Below, piece by piece: positions 25,973-36,605 of a DNA stretch of 64,000 nucleotides. Within the stretch, counting starts at the first letter, position 1. The number at the start of each line of letters is the position of its first letter. A program made the position numbers and the translations under genes. Location of the stretch: positions 1 through 64,000 of the forward strand of contig NZ_JACMYK010000010.1 of the NCBI RefSeq assembly GCF_020889785.1, given 5' to 3'. The stretch is from Bradyrhizobium acaciae (GTDB taxonomy: Bacteria > Pseudomonadota > Alphaproteobacteria > Rhizobiales > Xanthobacteraceae). Below the pieces are notes generated by a model. The model searched no databases. It worked only from the letters and a program-made list of their open reading frames with translations, and had not been told where the DNA came from.

Positions 25973-25976
25973 CGGC

Positions 25977-26291
25977 ATGGTCGATACCTACATCTTCAAG
26001 GCACTGGCCGATCCGACCCGTCGCAAGGTCTTCGAGAAGCTCGCCGGCGGCAGCCTCAACGCCAGCGCCCTGCGCGACGGATTGGAGATCAGCCAGCCGG
26101 CGATGTCGCAGCATCTGGCGGTTCTGCGCGCCGCAGGACTGGTGCGCGAGCAGCGGCAAGGCCGCTTCGTGAATTATGAGGTCGACCCGGACGGCATCGC
26201 GAGCATCGGGACCTGGCTTGCCCGCTACCGCGCCTATTGGCCGAAGCGCATCGAAGCGCTCTCCGACCTGCTGAAGGACATGGATCAATGA
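25977..26291 (+). CDS. ArsR family transcriptional regulator
   Basis: This encodes 104 residues from ATG 25977 (an upstream frame start at 25935 would run through the operator). The winged helix is plain: FKALADPTRRKVFEKLAGG, LRDGLEISQPAMSQHLAVLR and the wing QGRFVNYEVD. It lacks metal-binding cysteines and belongs to the subgroup paired with SRPBCC (AHSA1) genes. The downstream SRPBCC gene overlaps its stop (ATGA), so the pair is one unit controlled by the 24-base palindrome just upstream. The ligand is unknown. Confidence 0.92.
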   Translation: MVDTYIFKALADPTRRKVFEKLAGGSLNASALRDGLEISQPAMSQHLAVLRAAGLVREQRQGRFVNYEVDPDGIASIGTWLARYRAYWPKRIEALSDLLKDMDQ

Positions 26292-26641
26292 GCGACACAG
26301 TCGAGCCTGATGCGGACCCCGCCCTGGTGATCGAATATGAGCTCGACGCGCCGCCGGAAAAAGTATGGCGCGCCGTGACCATTCCAGCGCTGCGCGAACG
26401 CTGGCTGCCGGATTCCGATCTCGCCGGCGCCGAGCCTGAATCAACGATCACAGGCGAAGAGGTGCGCTACCGGCTGCGCGAGGCCGAGCCGCCGTTTCGC
26501 GAAAGCCATGTCACCTTCCGGATCGAGCCGAACGAGGCCGGCGGCACGAGGTTTCGCATCATCCAGCAAACCTGCGATATCAGGGAAAAACAGCCGCAAC
26601 CGGCCAACAGCAACCGCCGCTGCCTGATGCGCGCGGCCTGA
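26288..26641 (+). CDS. SRPBCC (AHSA1-like) protein partnered with ArsR
   Basis: This is a 117-residue START-like protein with the AHSA1 opening [20 protein letters not shown], then [29 protein letters not shown]. It is shorter than the usual 140-160 residues and lacks the long C-terminal helix, ending [11 protein letters not shown]. It may be a natural short form or a slightly truncated one. ATG overlaps the arsR stop, so they are translationally coupled. Such pairs are common and act in unknown ligand sensing or binding. Confidence 0.82.
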   Translation: MSDTVEPDADPALVIEYELDAPPEKVWRAVTIPALRERWLPDSDLAGAEPESTITGEEVRYRLREAEPPFRESHVTFRIEPNEAGGTRFRIIQQTCDIREKQPQPANSNRRCLMRAA

Positions 26642-26696
26642 TCGCAGACTTCATCACCCACTGAAACGTCATCACCTGCAGAGATGGAGGTCGCCG

Positions 26697-27299
26697 ATGC
26701 GCGACATGATGCAACTCGTTCCCATGGTCGTCGAGCAATCGGCCCGCGGCGAACGTTCCTTCGACATCTACTCAAGGCTCTTGCGCGAACGCATCATCTT
26801 CCTCAACGGCGAGGTCAATGACGCGATGTCCGGACTGGTCTGCGCCCAGCTGCTGTTTCTCGAGGCGGAGAATCCGCACAAGCCGATCAACCTCTACATC
26901 AACTCCTATGGCGGCGTGGTCACCAGCGGGCTTGCGATGTACGACACCATGCAGTTCATCAAGGCGCCGGTACACACGCTGTGCATGGGCACTGCGCGCT
27001 CCATGGGCTCGTTCCTGCTGATGGCCGGCGAACCCGGTCACCGCGCCGCGCTGCCGAATGCGAGCCTGCATGTGCATCAGCCGCTCGGCGGCTTCCAGGG
27101 CCAGGCGTCCGACATCCTGATCCACGCCACCGAGATGCAGGAGACCAAGCGGCGCATCATCCGGCTGTACGCGCAGCATTGCCGACGCTCCGAGGCGGAC
27201 GTCGAACGGACCTTGGACCGCGATCATTTCATGTCTGCGCAGCAGGCGATCGAATGGGGATTGGTCGACAAGGTCTTTGCGGCGCGCGACTCCGCCTAA
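26697..27299 (+). CDS. ClpP-family serine protease, paralogue
   Basis: This 200-residue ClpP-fold protein carries the catalytic triad Ser102 (ARSMG), His127 (HVHQPLGG) and Asp176 (LDRDHFMSA). The residues around the serine are [11 protein letters not shown], where housekeeping ClpP usually has AASMGA or similar, so an arginine precedes the nucleophile. No ClpX or ClpA gene is adjacent, and clpP with clpX is expected elsewhere in the genome. GGAGG lies upstream of ATG 26697. It is placed between the two glnK-amtB units after the arsR pair; a link to either is not shown. Confidence 0.9.
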   Translation: MRDMMQLVPMVVEQSARGERSFDIYSRLLRERIIFLNGEVNDAMSGLVCAQLLFLEAENPHKPINLYINSYGGVVTSGLAMYDTMQFIKAPVHTLCMGTARSMGSFLLMAGEPGHRAALPNASLHVHQPLGGFQGQASDILIHATEMQETKRRIIRLYAQHCRRSEADVERTLDRDHFMSAQQAIEWGLVDKVFAARDSA

Positions 27300-27954
<655 letters not shown>

Positions 27955-27993
27955 TTTCGCGCTCAAACCTTAAGACCTCAGGAGTGAAATAAC

Positions 27994-29442
27994 ATGACGT
28001 TCAAGCGTCCCTATGGCGCGGGACTGGCGGCCCTTGCAGTCGGCCTCTTCGCCGCGACCGCCGCCTACGCCGAGCCAACCGTCAACAAGGGCGACAACGC
28101 CTGGATGCTGACCTCGACGGTGCTGGTGCTGTTGATGACCATCCCCGGCCTCGCGCTGTTCTATGGCGGTCTCGTCCGCTCCAAGAACATGCTCTCGGTG
28201 CTGGCGCAGGTGTTCTACACGGTCTGCCTGGTCACCGTGCTCTGGGCCCTCTACGGCTACAGCCTCGCCTTCACCGGCGGCTCCGACTTCATCGGCGGCT
28301 TCTCCAAGGCCTTCCTGATGGGCGTCACCCCGGACTCGAAGGCAGCGACCTTCTCGGTCGACGCCAACATCTCGGAGCTCATCTATATGTGCTTCCAGAT
28401 GACCTTCGCGGCGATCACGCCGGCCCTCATCGTCGGTGCCTTCGCCGAGCGCATGAAGTTCGCGGCGATCGCGCTGTTCATCCCGCTCTGGGTGACCCTG
28501 ATCTACTTCCCGATCGCGCACATGGTCTGGTACTGGCCGGGCCCGGACGCGATCCAGGATGCGGCCAAGGCGCTCGCCGCTGCGGCTGACGGTGCGGCGA
28601 AGACCGCAGCGCAGGCCAAGCTCGACGAGATCAACGCCGACGCCGGCTGGATCTTCAAGAAGGGTGCGATCGACTTCGCCGGCGGCACCGTCGTGCACAT
28701 CAACGCAGGCATCGCCGGCCTGGTCGGCGCGCTGCTGATCGGCAAGCGCACCGGCTACGGCAAGGAGCTGATGGCTCCGCACTCGCTGACCATGACCATG
28801 ATCGGCGCCTCGCTGCTCTGGGTCGGCTGGTTCGGCTTCAACGCCGGTTCGAACCTCGAAGCCAATGGTGGCGCTGCGCTCGCCATGACCAACTCCTTCG
28901 TGGCGACCGCCGCGGCGGCGCTGGCCTGGATGTTCGCGGAATGGATCATCAAGGGCCATCCCTCGCTGCTCGGCGCGCTCTCGGGCGCGGTCGCAGGCCT
29001 CGTCGCGGTGACCCCGGCGGCCGGCTATGCCGGTCCGATGGGCGCCATCGTGCTCGGCCTCGTGGTCGGCGTGGTCTGCCTGTTCTTCTGCACGGTCGTG
29101 AAGAACGCGCTCGGCTATGACGACTCGCTCGATGTGTTCGGCGTCCACTGCGTCGGCGGCATCATCGGCGCGCTCGGCACCGGCATCCTGGTCAACCCGG
29201 CGCTCGGTGGCGCTGGCATCATCGACTACACCGCGATCCCGCCGAAGGTCGCCGACTATGACTTCACGGCGCAGATGATCTCGCAAGCCTGGGGCGTCTG
29301 CACCACGCTGGTGTGGTCCGGCATCGGTTCGGCGATCCTCTACAAGATCGTCGACGTGATCGTCGGCCTGCGCGCCAACGTCGAGACCGAGCGTGAAGGC
29401 CTCGACATCACCGAGCACACGGAGCGCGCCTACAACATGTAA
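27994..29442 (+). CDS. amtB: Ammonium transporter, copy 2
   Basis: This 482-residue transporter is longer than copy 1 by an insertion around residues 185-225 (an Ala/Lys-rich loop, ALAAAADGAAKTAAQAK) and a C-terminal loop. It shows a signal peptide ending AAYAEP, MLTSTVLVLLMTIPGLALFY, VVHINAGIAGLVGAL (first pore histidine) and DDSLDVFGVHCVGGIIGAL (second pore histidine). The tail EREGLDITEHTERAYNM is the GlnK-binding end. The loop insertion may alter periplasmic or cytoplasmic contacts. A strong terminator follows. Confidence 0.95.
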   Translation: MTFKRPYGAGLAALAVGLFAATAAYAEPTVNKGDNAWMLTSTVLVLLMTIPGLALFYGGLVRSKNMLSVLAQVFYTVCLVTVLWALYGYSLAFTGGSDFIGGFSKAFLMGVTPDSKAATFSVDANISELIYMCFQMTFAAITPALIVGAFAERMKFAAIALFIPLWVTLIYFPIAHMVWYWPGPDAIQDAAKALAAAADGAAKTAAQAKLDEINADAGWIFKKGAIDFAGGTVVHINAGIAGLVGALLIGKRTGYGKELMAPHSLTMTMIGASLLWVGWFGFNAGSNLEANGGAALAMTNSFVATAAAALAWMFAEWIIKGHPSLLGALSGAVAGLVAVTPAAGYAGPMGAIVLGLVVGVVCLFFCTVVKNALGYDDSLDVFGVHCVGGIIGALGTGILVNPALGGAGIIDYTAIPPKVADYDFTAQMISQAWGVCTTLVWSGIGSAILYKIVDVIVGLRANVETEREGLDITEHTERAYNM

Positions 29443-29526
29443 GAGTTCTCCCGGGGAGCGACCTCCCCAAGCGGTCGTTCCCAGAACTACGGTCCGGGCA
29501 CATACCCGGCAATGTCCGGGCCGTCG

Positions 29527-29563
29527 AGGGGCTCCAGCGCAAGTTGGAGCCCCTTTCTTTTTT
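29527..29563 (+). terminator. Rho-independent terminator of glnK2-amtB2
   Basis: AGGGGCTCCA pairs with TGGAGCCCCT over an 8-base loop, followed by TTTCTTTTTT. This is a textbook intrinsic terminator 85 bases after the amtB stop. Confidence 0.9.
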
Positions 29564-29654
29564 CTGCGCTTGAGAAAATAATGTCGGAATAGCCTGCCAT
29601 TGTAGAATGACAGGCTAAAAACAACGAAGCCGACAACAAAAACGGGAGGACGTC

Positions 29655-30059
29655 ATGAAGGTGCAAGGCAGGTGCTATTGCGGCAACGTGCGCTATGAGG
29701 CCGAGGGCGAACCGATGATGGCGGCGCAATGCCTGTGCCGCGAATGCCAGTACATCACCGGGGGCGGGCCGAACATGTTCATGGCGATGCCGACCACCGG
29801 CTTCAAATACACCGCAAGCCAGCCCAAGCAGTTCACCCGCAAGGATCTCGACCGTGCCGTCACGCGCGAGTTCTGCCCGGAATGCGGCACGCATCTGGTG
29901 ACCAAGGTGCCGGGCCTGCCCGCCACGATCCTGAAGGTCGGGACGTTCGACGACCCCAGCGTGTTCACCCCGCAGATGACGATCTACACCTGCGACAAGC
30001 AGACCTTCCACCATCTGCCCGAGGGCAAGCCGTCATTCGAGAAGCTGCCGGCGCGGTAG
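29655..30059 (+). CDS. GFA family (Mss4-fold) zinc protein
   Basis: This 134-residue protein has the zinc ligands of the glutathione-dependent formaldehyde-activating (GFA) family: GRCYCGNVRYEA, CLCRECQYITGG and FCPECGTHL. These comprise seven cysteines for two zincs. The name is historical. Catalysis of S-hydroxymethylglutathione formation is doubtful, and most members are uncharacterised. GGGAGGA precedes the ATG. It is probably monocistronic, bounded by the amtB terminator and a repeat. Confidence 0.9.
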   Translation: MKVQGRCYCGNVRYEAEGEPMMAAQCLCRECQYITGGGPNMFMAMPTTGFKYTASQPKQFTRKDLDRAVTREFCPECGTHLVTKVPGLPATILKVGTFDDPSVFTPQMTIYTCDKQTFHHLPEGKPSFEKLPAR

Positions 30060-30085
30060 ACGGCATACATCGCGTGCGTAGCCTG

Positions 30086-30220
30086 TCTTCTCCTTCCCCC
30101 TGAAAGGGGGAAGGCCGGGATGGGGGTCAGCCACGGGCGGCGCTGCAAACGGAGAGAGCAGATCCCCACCCGCTTTGCTCTGCCGAGCAAAGCGACCTCC
30201 CCTTTTCAAGGGGAGGTTAG
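30086..30220. repeat. Palindromic repeat family G
   Basis: A 135-base element with left end CTCCTTCCCCCTGAAAGGGG and right end CTCCCCTTTTCAAGGGGAGG, each a hairpin, and an internal GCTTTGCTC...GAGCAAAGC hairpin. It lies between the convergent GFA and GGDEF genes and could terminate both. No second copy was found in the window. Confidence 0.75.
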
Positions 30221-30230
30221 GACCCGACGG

Positions 30231-31001
30231 TCACGCCGCGTCGCGCGCGTGCTCGACGCGGTCGCGGCCGTGGCGCTTGGCGGCGTAGAGCGCCTGATCG
30301 GCGGTTCGCAGCAGGCTGCCGAGATCGAAGCCGGCTTCCTTCACGGTGAAGCCGATGCTGATGGTCACAGGCAGCTGGGTCACGCCGTCGAGGATCGTCC
30401 GGCCTGCGCAATCGCGACGGATTTCCTCGGCGCCGTGCGCAGCCTGTTCCTGGCTCAGGCCCGTGACGACGGCTGCAAACTCCTCGCCGCCGTAGCGAGC
30501 GACCAATGCGCCATGCCGGGTTGCGAACTGGCGCAGCACGTCTGCGATCTCGACCAGAACCTTGTCGCCGATCTCATGTCCGTAGCGATCGTTGATCGCC
30601 TTGAAGTGATCGATGTCGCACATCAACATCGCGACCGTTGCGCCATCCGCCTGCGCTTGATCGAGCGCGGCGGCGGCCTCGGCGTCGAAGCCGCGGCGGT
30701 TCAACAGGCCGGTCAGCTGGTCGGTCTGCGAGATCTGCGCCAGTTCGCGGCGGGTCTGCGCGAGCGCCAGCATCAACATGCCGGCTCGCCAGGACATCGC
30801 GCCGCTGAGCGTGATCGAAATGAAGACACCGGCGGTGAGCCCGAACAGCTGCATCTGTCCGACCGTGATCGGCGCGGCCAGGTCGCGGCCGAATACCAGC
30901 ATGCCGATGGTGAAGGACATCACCGCGGTCATGCCGGCGGCAATGACCATGATCCTGCCGGTGCGGCGCAGAACATCGCCGCGTGTCTCGATCCCTGCCA
31001 T
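30231..31001 (-). CDS. Membrane-anchored diguanylate cyclase (GGDEF)
   Basis: This encodes 256 residues from ATG 31001 (a GTG 12 bases further upstream is an alternative). Two membrane helices (MVIAAGMTAVMSFTIGMLVF and MQLFGLTAGVFISITLSGA) are followed by a short coil and a GGDEF domain with DIDHFKAINDRYGH, active site RYGGEEFAAVV and ALYAAKRHGRDRV. An RxxD inhibitory site is not evident. It should make c-di-GMP. There is no sensor beyond the two helices. It stands alone between repeat G and the Nudix gene. Confidence 0.9.
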   Translation of the reverse strand: MAGIETRGDVLRRTGRIMVIAAGMTAVMSFTIGMLVFGRDLAAPITVGQMQLFGLTAGVFISITLSGAMSWRAGMLMLALAQTRRELAQISQTDQLTGLLNRRGFDAEAAAALDQAQADGATVAMLMCDIDHFKAINDRYGHEIGDKVLVEIADVLRQFATRHGALVARYGGEEFAAVVTGLSQEQAAHGAEEIRRDCAGRTILDGVTQLPVTISIGFTVKEAGFDLGSLLRTADQALYAAKRHGRDRVEHARDAA

Positions 31002-31146
31002 TTTAGTCTGCACGCCCTCGCAATTCGCGGCATCATTCGGTCGTGCTGTGTTGCGAATTGCTGAAGGGATTCGTGACGCGCGCGCTGGCCTTAATGACGG
31101 GTAAAGCGGATCGGTCGAATGCGTGACGATGTTCGGCTGAGCGCGG

Positions 31147-31620
31147 TCAGTCGATCAGGACCTCCTCGTCCGGCAGCTCGCTCGGCGCGCCGTCGCGCAA
31201 ATAGCTTTCGAGGATGCCGGCGAGCGACAGCGGCGTGAGGCGCTCTTCCGCACCGGGCAGATCGGCGATCGGCCACCAGCGGAAGCAATCCAGCACCTTC
31301 GCTTCCGCCTCATCGGCCATGACGGGCGCGAATCGATCGGCGTGAACGATCCGGTACTCTTCCTTCTGGGAGATTCGCTGGCCGCCCCAATTGAAGATGT
31401 GATGCCGCCGCCAGACGGCGGGGCCGGGCACGAAATCGACCAGCCCCAATTCCTCGGCCAGTTCCCGCCGCAAGGTCGCTTCAGGCGTCTCGTCGCCCTC
31501 GATGCCGCCGCCGGGCGCGATCCAAAAACAGTCGCCGCCGTACGGCGGCCGAATCCGGATCAGCAGCACTTCGCGTTCGGCCGTAATGATGAGCGCCCTG
31601 ACGGCGCGGCGGTGAAGCAT
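31147..31620 (-). CDS. NUDIX hydrolase
   Basis: This 157-residue protein has a complete Nudix box: G-x5-E-x7-REL-x-EE-L-G-L in GGIEGDETPEATLRRELAEE and following residues. It opens with RRAVRALIITAEREVLLIRI. Such proteins cleave nucleoside diphosphates linked to another moiety, and the substrate is unknown. ATG 31620 is preferred to the TTG at 31632. It is transcribed toward the GGDEF gene, 145 bases away. Confidence 0.88.
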   Translation of the reverse strand: MLHRRAVRALIITAEREVLLIRIRPPYGGDCFWIAPGGGIEGDETPEATLRRELAEELGLVDFVPGPAVWRRHHIFNWGGQRISQKEEYRIVHADRFAPVMADEAEAKVLDCFRWWPIADLPGAEERLTPLSLAGILESYLRDGAPSELPDEEVLID

Positions 31621-31807
31621 GTCTCGGAGCAATTTGGTGCAATTTTCGCGGTTTTTCCGGAGCCAGCGCTGATATCACGGGCCGGCCGATCGCGCGCGCC
31701 GCCGATGGTTAATCGCGTCTTAACCTCGCCCTATCTATGGTGATTTGATCGGTTTACGGTCGGCGCCCCACCCCTCCGACCGCAGTGAAAGTGCTGGCAT
31801 TTCAATC

Positions 31808-33034
31808 ATGGCAATGACCGCCTCATCCGGCTTGGCGCAGGGCGCCGCCGATGCCGCATCCGCCGGCCAGGCCGAGCGTTCCCCATTCGTGCGGACGACC
31901 GAGCTGCTGGCGCCCTACCAACCGGCTAAGCCATTGATTACGCTGTCGGTCGGCGAGCCGCAGCACCCCGTGCCTGATTTCGTCGGGCCGGTGCTGGCGA
32001 GGCACACCGCCGAGTTCGGCCGCTACCCGATGGCCAAGGGCATCGAGCCGTTCCGCCGCGCGGCCGCGACCTGGCTGGCAACCCGGTTCAAATTGCCGCG
32101 TCCGGTCGATCCGGAGAGCGAGGTGATGGTGCTGAACGGCAGCCGCGAGGGGCTGTTCTTCGCCGCGATCACGGCGGCACGCTACGTCTCGCCGCGCAAG
32201 GGCCGGCCGGCGGTCCTGATGCCGAATCCGTTCTATCCGGCCTATGGCGCCGGCGCCCGCGCGGCCGGCTGCGAGCAGATCCATCTGCCGACCACGCTCG
32301 CCAACGGCTTCCTGCCCGACCTCGATTCGATCGACGAGGCGACGCTGGCGCGCACCGTCGCCTTCTTCATCGCCTCGCCGGCCAATCCGCAAGGCTCGGT
32401 CGCCTCGCGTGCCTATTTCACGAGGTTGAAGCAGCTCGCCGACCGCCACGGTTTCATGATCCTGAGCGACGAGTGCTATTCGGAGATCTACACCCGCGAA
32501 GCGCCGGGCAGCATGCTCGAATGCGCCGGACCCGACTTCACCAATGTGGTCGCGTTCCAGTCGCTGTCGAAGCGCTCGAACCTGCCGGGCATGCGCGTCG
32601 GCTTCGCCGCCGGCGACCGGAAGTTCCTCGCCGCATTCCTCGAGCTGCGCAATGTCGCCGCACCTCAGGTGCCGGTGCCGCTGCAACATGTCGCGGTCGC
32701 CGCCTATGGCGACGAGGCGCATGTCGAGGAGAACCGCAGGCTCTATCGCATCAAGTTCGATTTCGCAGACCAGATCCTCGGCAACCGCTACGGCTACAAG
32801 CGTCCCGCCGGCGGCTTCTGCGTCTGGCTCGACGTCTCCGACCGCGGCGGCGACGAGGCTACGACGGTGAAGCTGTATCGCGACGCCGGCGTTCGCGTGA
32901 TTCCCGGCAGCTATCTGGCGCGCGAGCAGAACGACGGTTCCAATCCGGGCGCGGGCTATATCCGCCTCGCGCTGGTCTCCGACAGTGAATCGACGGCCGA
33001 GGCGATGCATCGCCTGGTCGAAACCCTGGGTTAA
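31808..33034 (+). CDS. Class I/II PLP aminotransferase (succinyl-DAP aminotransferase, DapC-like)
   Basis: This 408-residue fold-type I aminotransferase has [11 protein letters not shown] near the start, a [11 protein letters not shown] cofactor segment, [14 protein letters not shown], the Asp/Tyr region [10 protein letters not shown], and the PLP lysine in [17 protein letters not shown]. The wording of the N-terminus ([19 protein letters not shown]) is that of alphaproteobacterial N-succinyldiaminopimelate aminotransferases, which act in lysine and peptidoglycan synthesis; dapB also lies in this window. Aspartate or tyrosine aminotransferase activity is the alternative. ATG 31808 is chosen over upstream frame starts. 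ftsK follows after 22 bases, so they may share a transcript. Confidence 0.85.
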   Translation: MAMTASSGLAQGAADAASAGQAERSPFVRTTELLAPYQPAKPLITLSVGEPQHPVPDFVGPVLARHTAEFGRYPMAKGIEPFRRAAATWLATRFKLPRPVDPESEVMVLNGSREGLFFAAITAARYVSPRKGRPAVLMPNPFYPAYGAGARAAGCEQIHLPTTLANGFLPDLDSIDEATLARTVAFFIASPANPQGSVASRAYFTRLKQLADRHGFMILSDECYSEIYTREAPGSMLECAGPDFTNVVAFQSLSKRSNLPGMRVGFAAGDRKFLAAFLELRNVAAPQVPVPLQHVAVAAYGDEAHVEENRRLYRIKFDFADQILGNRYGYKRPAGGFCVWLDVSDRGGDEATTVKLYRDAGVRVIPGSYLAREQNDGSNPGAGYIRLALVSDSESTAEAMHRLVETLG

Positions 33035-33056
33035 TCGCGAAGCGCGAAGATTGAGT

Positions 33057-35528
33057 ATGCCAGCGATCGAACGTGTCATCCCCCTGGTCGGCCATCTGCC
33101 GCTCTCGTTGCGCGAGGCGCTGGCGCGACGGTTGCGCGAGCTCACCGGACTCGGCCTGATCGCGCTGTCGGGCGCCATCACGGCTGCGCTGATGACCTGG
33201 TCGGTGCAGGATCCGTCGCTCAGTCACGCCACCTCGCGCGCGATCCGCAACGTGCTCGGCTATCCCGGCGCGATCGGCGCCGACCTCCTGATGCAGATCC
33301 TCGGCCTCGGCGCGATCATGCTGCTGCTGCCGGTCGCGGTCTGGGGCTGGCGGATGCTGACGCACCGTCCGTTCGACCGCGAAGCGCTGCGGCTCGGCTG
33401 CTGGATCCTGTGCACGGTGATCGCGGCGGGTTTCGCCAGCTGCTGGCCGCACAACACCGCATGGCCGCTGCCGACCGGACTCGGCGGCGTGGTCGGCGAT
33501 GCGCTGCTGCGCGCACCCGCCGTGGTGTTCGGCCCGCCCGGTTTCATCTACCGCGTCGTGCTCGGCCTGATTCTGTTCGTCGCAATGGCGGCATGCTTCC
33601 TGTTCGCCTGCGGCTGGGGCGCCAAGGAGCAGGACGAGGAACTGACGCCGATCTCCGACGACGACGAGCCGTTCGTCGAGGAGGATGAGGACCGCAGCTC
33701 GGTCTCGCTCGGCTGGCTGTTCCACGCGCTGATGAGCGCCAAGGCCCGGCTCGGCTGGCTGTTCACCACCGCCTACAAATCGCTGGTGTCGAGCGGAGCG
33801 CAGGGCCGCAGCGCCGCATTCGAGCGCCAGGAGCCCAATATCAGCGGCGGCCGCGCGGCGCCCTCGATCGCGCCCGCGCATGACGATCACGACGAGGACG
33901 AAGACGAGGCTGAGGCCTTCGACGAGGAAGAAGAGGACGAGGAGGAGGAAGCTCCCGTCGCGCGCGCGCCACGCAAGAAGGCCGAGCCGAAGCCGAAGAA
34001 GAAGAATTCCGACAAGTTCGAGCTGCCGTCGGTCTCCGTGCTCAGCGCACCGAAGGCGAGCGATCGCCAGCCGCTGAGCAAGGCCGAGCTGGAGGCCAAT
34101 TCGCGCTCGCTCGAAGGCGTGCTGCAGGACTTCGGCGTGCGCGGCGAGATCGTCAAGGCCAATCCGGGCCCGGTGGTCACGCTGTACGAGCTCGAGCCCG
34201 CGCCCGGCATCAAATCGTCGCGCGTGATCGGACTGTCCGACGACATTGCGCGTTCGATGAGCGCGCTGTCGGCCCGCGTCGCCGTGGTCGCCGGCCGCAA
34301 CGCGATCGGCATCGAGCTGCCGAACGCGCATCGCGAGAAGGTCTATCTGCGCGAGCTCCTGGTCGCCAAGGAGAGCACCGAGTCAGTGGCAAAGCTGCCG
34401 CTGTGCCTCGGCAAGACGATCGGCGGCGATCCCGTGATCATCGACCTCGCGCGCACGCCGCATATGCTGATCGCCGGTACCACCGGCTCCGGCAAATCGG
34501 TCGCGATCAACACCATGATCCTGAGCCTGGTCTACCGGCTGCGCCCGGATCAGTGCCGCCTGATCATGGTCGATCCGAAGATGCTCGAACTCTCCGTCTA
34601 TGACGGCATCCCGCATCTGCTGACGCCTGTCGTCACCGACCCGAAGAAGGCGGTGGTGGCGCTGAAATGGGCCGTGCGCGAGATGGAAGAGCGCTACAAG
34701 CGGATGGCCAAGCTCGGCGTGCGCAACATCGACGGCTACAACCAACGCCTCGTCGAAGCCAAGGCCAAGGGCGAAGAGCTGACGCGCACCGTGCACACCG
34801 GTTTCGACAAGGAGACCGGCAAGGCGATCTACGAGGAAGAGAAGCTCGACCTCGAGCCGCTGCCCTACATCGTCATCATCGTCGACGAAATGGCGGACCT
34901 GATGATGGTCGCCGGCAAGGACATCGAAGGCGCGGTGCAGCGCCTCGCGCAGATGGCGCGCGCCGCCGGCCTGCATGTGATCCTCGCCACACAGCGTCCA
35001 TCGGTCGACGTCATCACCGGCACAATCAAGGCGAACTTCCCGACCCGCATCGCCTTCCAGGTGACGTCGAAGATCGACAGCCGCACCATCCTGGGCGAGA
35101 TGGGCGCCGAGCAGCTGCTCGGCCAGGGCGACATGCTCTACATGGCCGGCGGCGGCCGCATCAGCCGCGTCCATGGCCCGTTTGCCTCCGACGAGGAAGT
35201 CGAGAAGGTGGTGCGCCACCTCAAGACGCAGGGACAGCCGGAATATCTCGAAGCCGTCACCGCGGAAGAGCCGACCGACGAGGACGGCGCCGTGTTCGAT
35301 GCCACCGGCATGGGTGGCGACGGCGGCGGCGATCTGTTCACGCAGGCGGTTGCGATCGTCAAGCGCGACCGCAAGGCTTCGACCTCCTACATCCAGCGCC
35401 GGCTGCAGATCGGCTACAACCGCGCCGCCTCGCTGATGGAGCGGATGGAACTGGAGGGCATCGTCGGCCCGGCGAATCACGCCGGAAAGCGCGAAATCCT
35501 GGTCGGGGAGGAAGAAGGCCAGTTCTGA
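33057..35528 (+). CDS. ftsK: DNA translocase FtsK
   Basis: This encodes 823 residues. Residues 1-200 form the membrane part (four helices). A low-complexity linker at about 275-330 is extremely acidic (runs of D and E) and then basic ([11 protein letters not shown]). From about residue 340 comes the motor: alpha domain [20 protein letters not shown], Walker A GTTGSGKS at about 474-481, Walker [31 protein letters not shown], and a C-terminal gamma winged helix ([20 protein letters not shown]) that reads KOPS. It pumps DNA at the septum for chromosome dimer resolution. lolA follows 99 bases later, a common order in Rhizobiales. Confidence 0.95.
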   Translation: MPAIERVIPLVGHLPLSLREALARRLRELTGLGLIALSGAITAALMTWSVQDPSLSHATSRAIRNVLGYPGAIGADLLMQILGLGAIMLLLPVAVWGWRMLTHRPFDREALRLGCWILCTVIAAGFASCWPHNTAWPLPTGLGGVVGDALLRAPAVVFGPPGFIYRVVLGLILFVAMAACFLFACGWGAKEQDEELTPISDDDEPFVEEDEDRSSVSLGWLFHALMSAKARLGWLFTTAYKSLVSSGAQGRSAAFERQEPNISGGRAAPSIAPAHDDHDEDEDEAEAFDEEEEDEEEEAPVARAPRKKAEPKPKKKNSDKFELPSVSVLSAPKASDRQPLSKAELEANSRSLEGVLQDFGVRGEIVKANPGPVVTLYELEPAPGIKSSRVIGLSDDIARSMSALSARVAVVAGRNAIGIELPNAHREKVYLRELLVAKESTESVAKLPLCLGKTIGGDPVIIDLARTPHMLIAGTTGSGKSVAINTMILSLVYRLRPDQCRLIMVDPKMLELSVYDGIPHLLTPVVTDPKKAVVALKWAVREMEERYKRMAKLGVRNIDGYNQRLVEAKAKGEELTRTVHTGFDKETGKAIYEEEKLDLEPLPYIVIIVDEMADLMMVAGKDIEGAVQRLAQMARAAGLHVILATQRPSVDVITGTIKANFPTRIAFQVTSKIDSRTILGEMGAEQLLGQGDMLYMAGGGRISRVHGPFASDEEVEKVVRHLKTQGQPEYLEAVTAEEPTDEDGAVFDATGMGGDGGGDLFTQAVAIVKRDRKASTSYIQRRLQIGYNRAASLMERMELEGIVGPANHAGKREILVGEEEGQF

Positions 35529-35627
35529 TCGGGGGCGATCATCACGGAAAAACCATATCTCCCTCGGAAGAGGCGGGATAAAATCCGGCCAAGCGGGACG
35601 AGCGTCGAACAGAGACCTGAATATCTG

Positions 35628-36452
35628 ATGGCAAAACAACTTATTGACCGCGGCGCGCGCACTGCGCTGGCTCTTCTCGTCACCGCCGCGATCGCCGGCG
35701 GCGCGACTGCGCAGAATGCCCCGCCGCCGAAGCCCGCCGCCCCTAAGGCTGCGCCGAAGGCCAAGGACGCTGCGAAGGACGCCGGCGCTCAGAGCAATGC
35801 CGACAAGGGCCCGACCACCACAGGCGCCACCCAGGCACCGCCGAACCCGGTGATTCCCGATCCGCGCCGCAACGTCCCCGCCAACATCTTCCAGACCTTC
35901 GACGCCAACCAGAAGGCGCAGGCCGCCAAGGTCTCGGCCTATCTGTCGTCGCTGCAAACCCTGGTCGGGAATTTCGTTCAGGTCGGCCCCGACGGCACCA
36001 AGACCAAAGGCGATTTCTACATTCAGAAGCCGGGCAAGCTGCGCTTCGAATATGACGACCCGAGCACCATCGAAGTGATCGCCGACGGCTCGTCGGTCGC
36101 GGTGCGCGACCGCAGGCTCGCGACGCAAGACGTCTATCCGCTGTCGCAGACCCCGCTGCGCTATCTGCTGTCGGACCGCATCGACCTGATGAAGGACACC
36201 AACGTCATCAGCGTCACGGCCGACGACGTGTTCGTCAGCATCACGATCGAGGAGAAGCAGGCGCTGGTCGGCACCAGCCGCTTCCTGCTGATGATCGGCG
36301 CCAAGGACGGCAAGCTCAAGCAGTGGACCGTCACCGATCCGCAGGGCTACGACACGACGGTAGCCGTCTACAATCTCGACGCGACGCAGAAGCCCGACCC
36401 GGGGCTGTTCAAGATCGACTTCACGACCTATCCCGGCACCTCGCCGGGCTAA
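35628..36452 (+). CDS. LolA-family outer-membrane lipoprotein carrier
   Basis: This 274-residue exported protein has a signal peptide ending near ATAQN (residue 29), then a 60-residue Pro/Ala/Lys-rich spacer. The LolA fold follows: VSAYLSSLQTLVGNFVQVGP, GDFYIQKPGKLRFEYDDPS, VRDRRLATQDVYPLSQTPLR. LolA carries lipoproteins across the periplasm to the outer membrane. The long disordered N-terminal spacer is absent from E. coli LolA but common in Bradyrhizobium. Its position between ftsK and xthA is the usual one. Repeat E follows the stop. Confidence 0.9.
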   Translation: MAKQLIDRGARTALALLVTAAIAGGATAQNAPPPKPAAPKAAPKAKDAAKDAGAQSNADKGPTTTGATQAPPNPVIPDPRRNVPANIFQTFDANQKAQAAKVSAYLSSLQTLVGNFVQVGPDGTKTKGDFYIQKPGKLRFEYDDPSTIEVIADGSSVAVRDRRLATQDVYPLSQTPLRYLLSDRIDLMKDTNVISVTADDVFVSITIEEKQALVGTSRFLLMIGAKDGKLKQWTVTDPQGYDTTVAVYNLDATQKPDPGLFKIDFTTYPGTSPG

Positions 36453-36461
36453 GCGAGATGC

Positions 36462-36544
36462 CGTAGGGCGGGTTAGCCGAAGGCGTAACCCGCCATTCCC
36501 TCCGCGCAAGCATGGCGGGTTACGCTGCGCTAACCCACCCTACG
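36462..36544. repeat. Palindromic repeat family E
   Basis: CGTAGGGCGGGTTAGC at the left pairs with GCTAACCCACCCTACG at the right, enclosing a second nested pairing (GTAACCCGCCA with TGGCGGGTTAC). The full 83-base stretch can fold into one long hairpin. It ends 62 bases before the xthA start. Confidence 0.85.
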
Positions 36545-36605
36545 CACCGTTGCTTGTGGACAACGCGCCGATCCGCCGCGAGAACCGTGCTAAGAGGCGG
36601 TTCTC

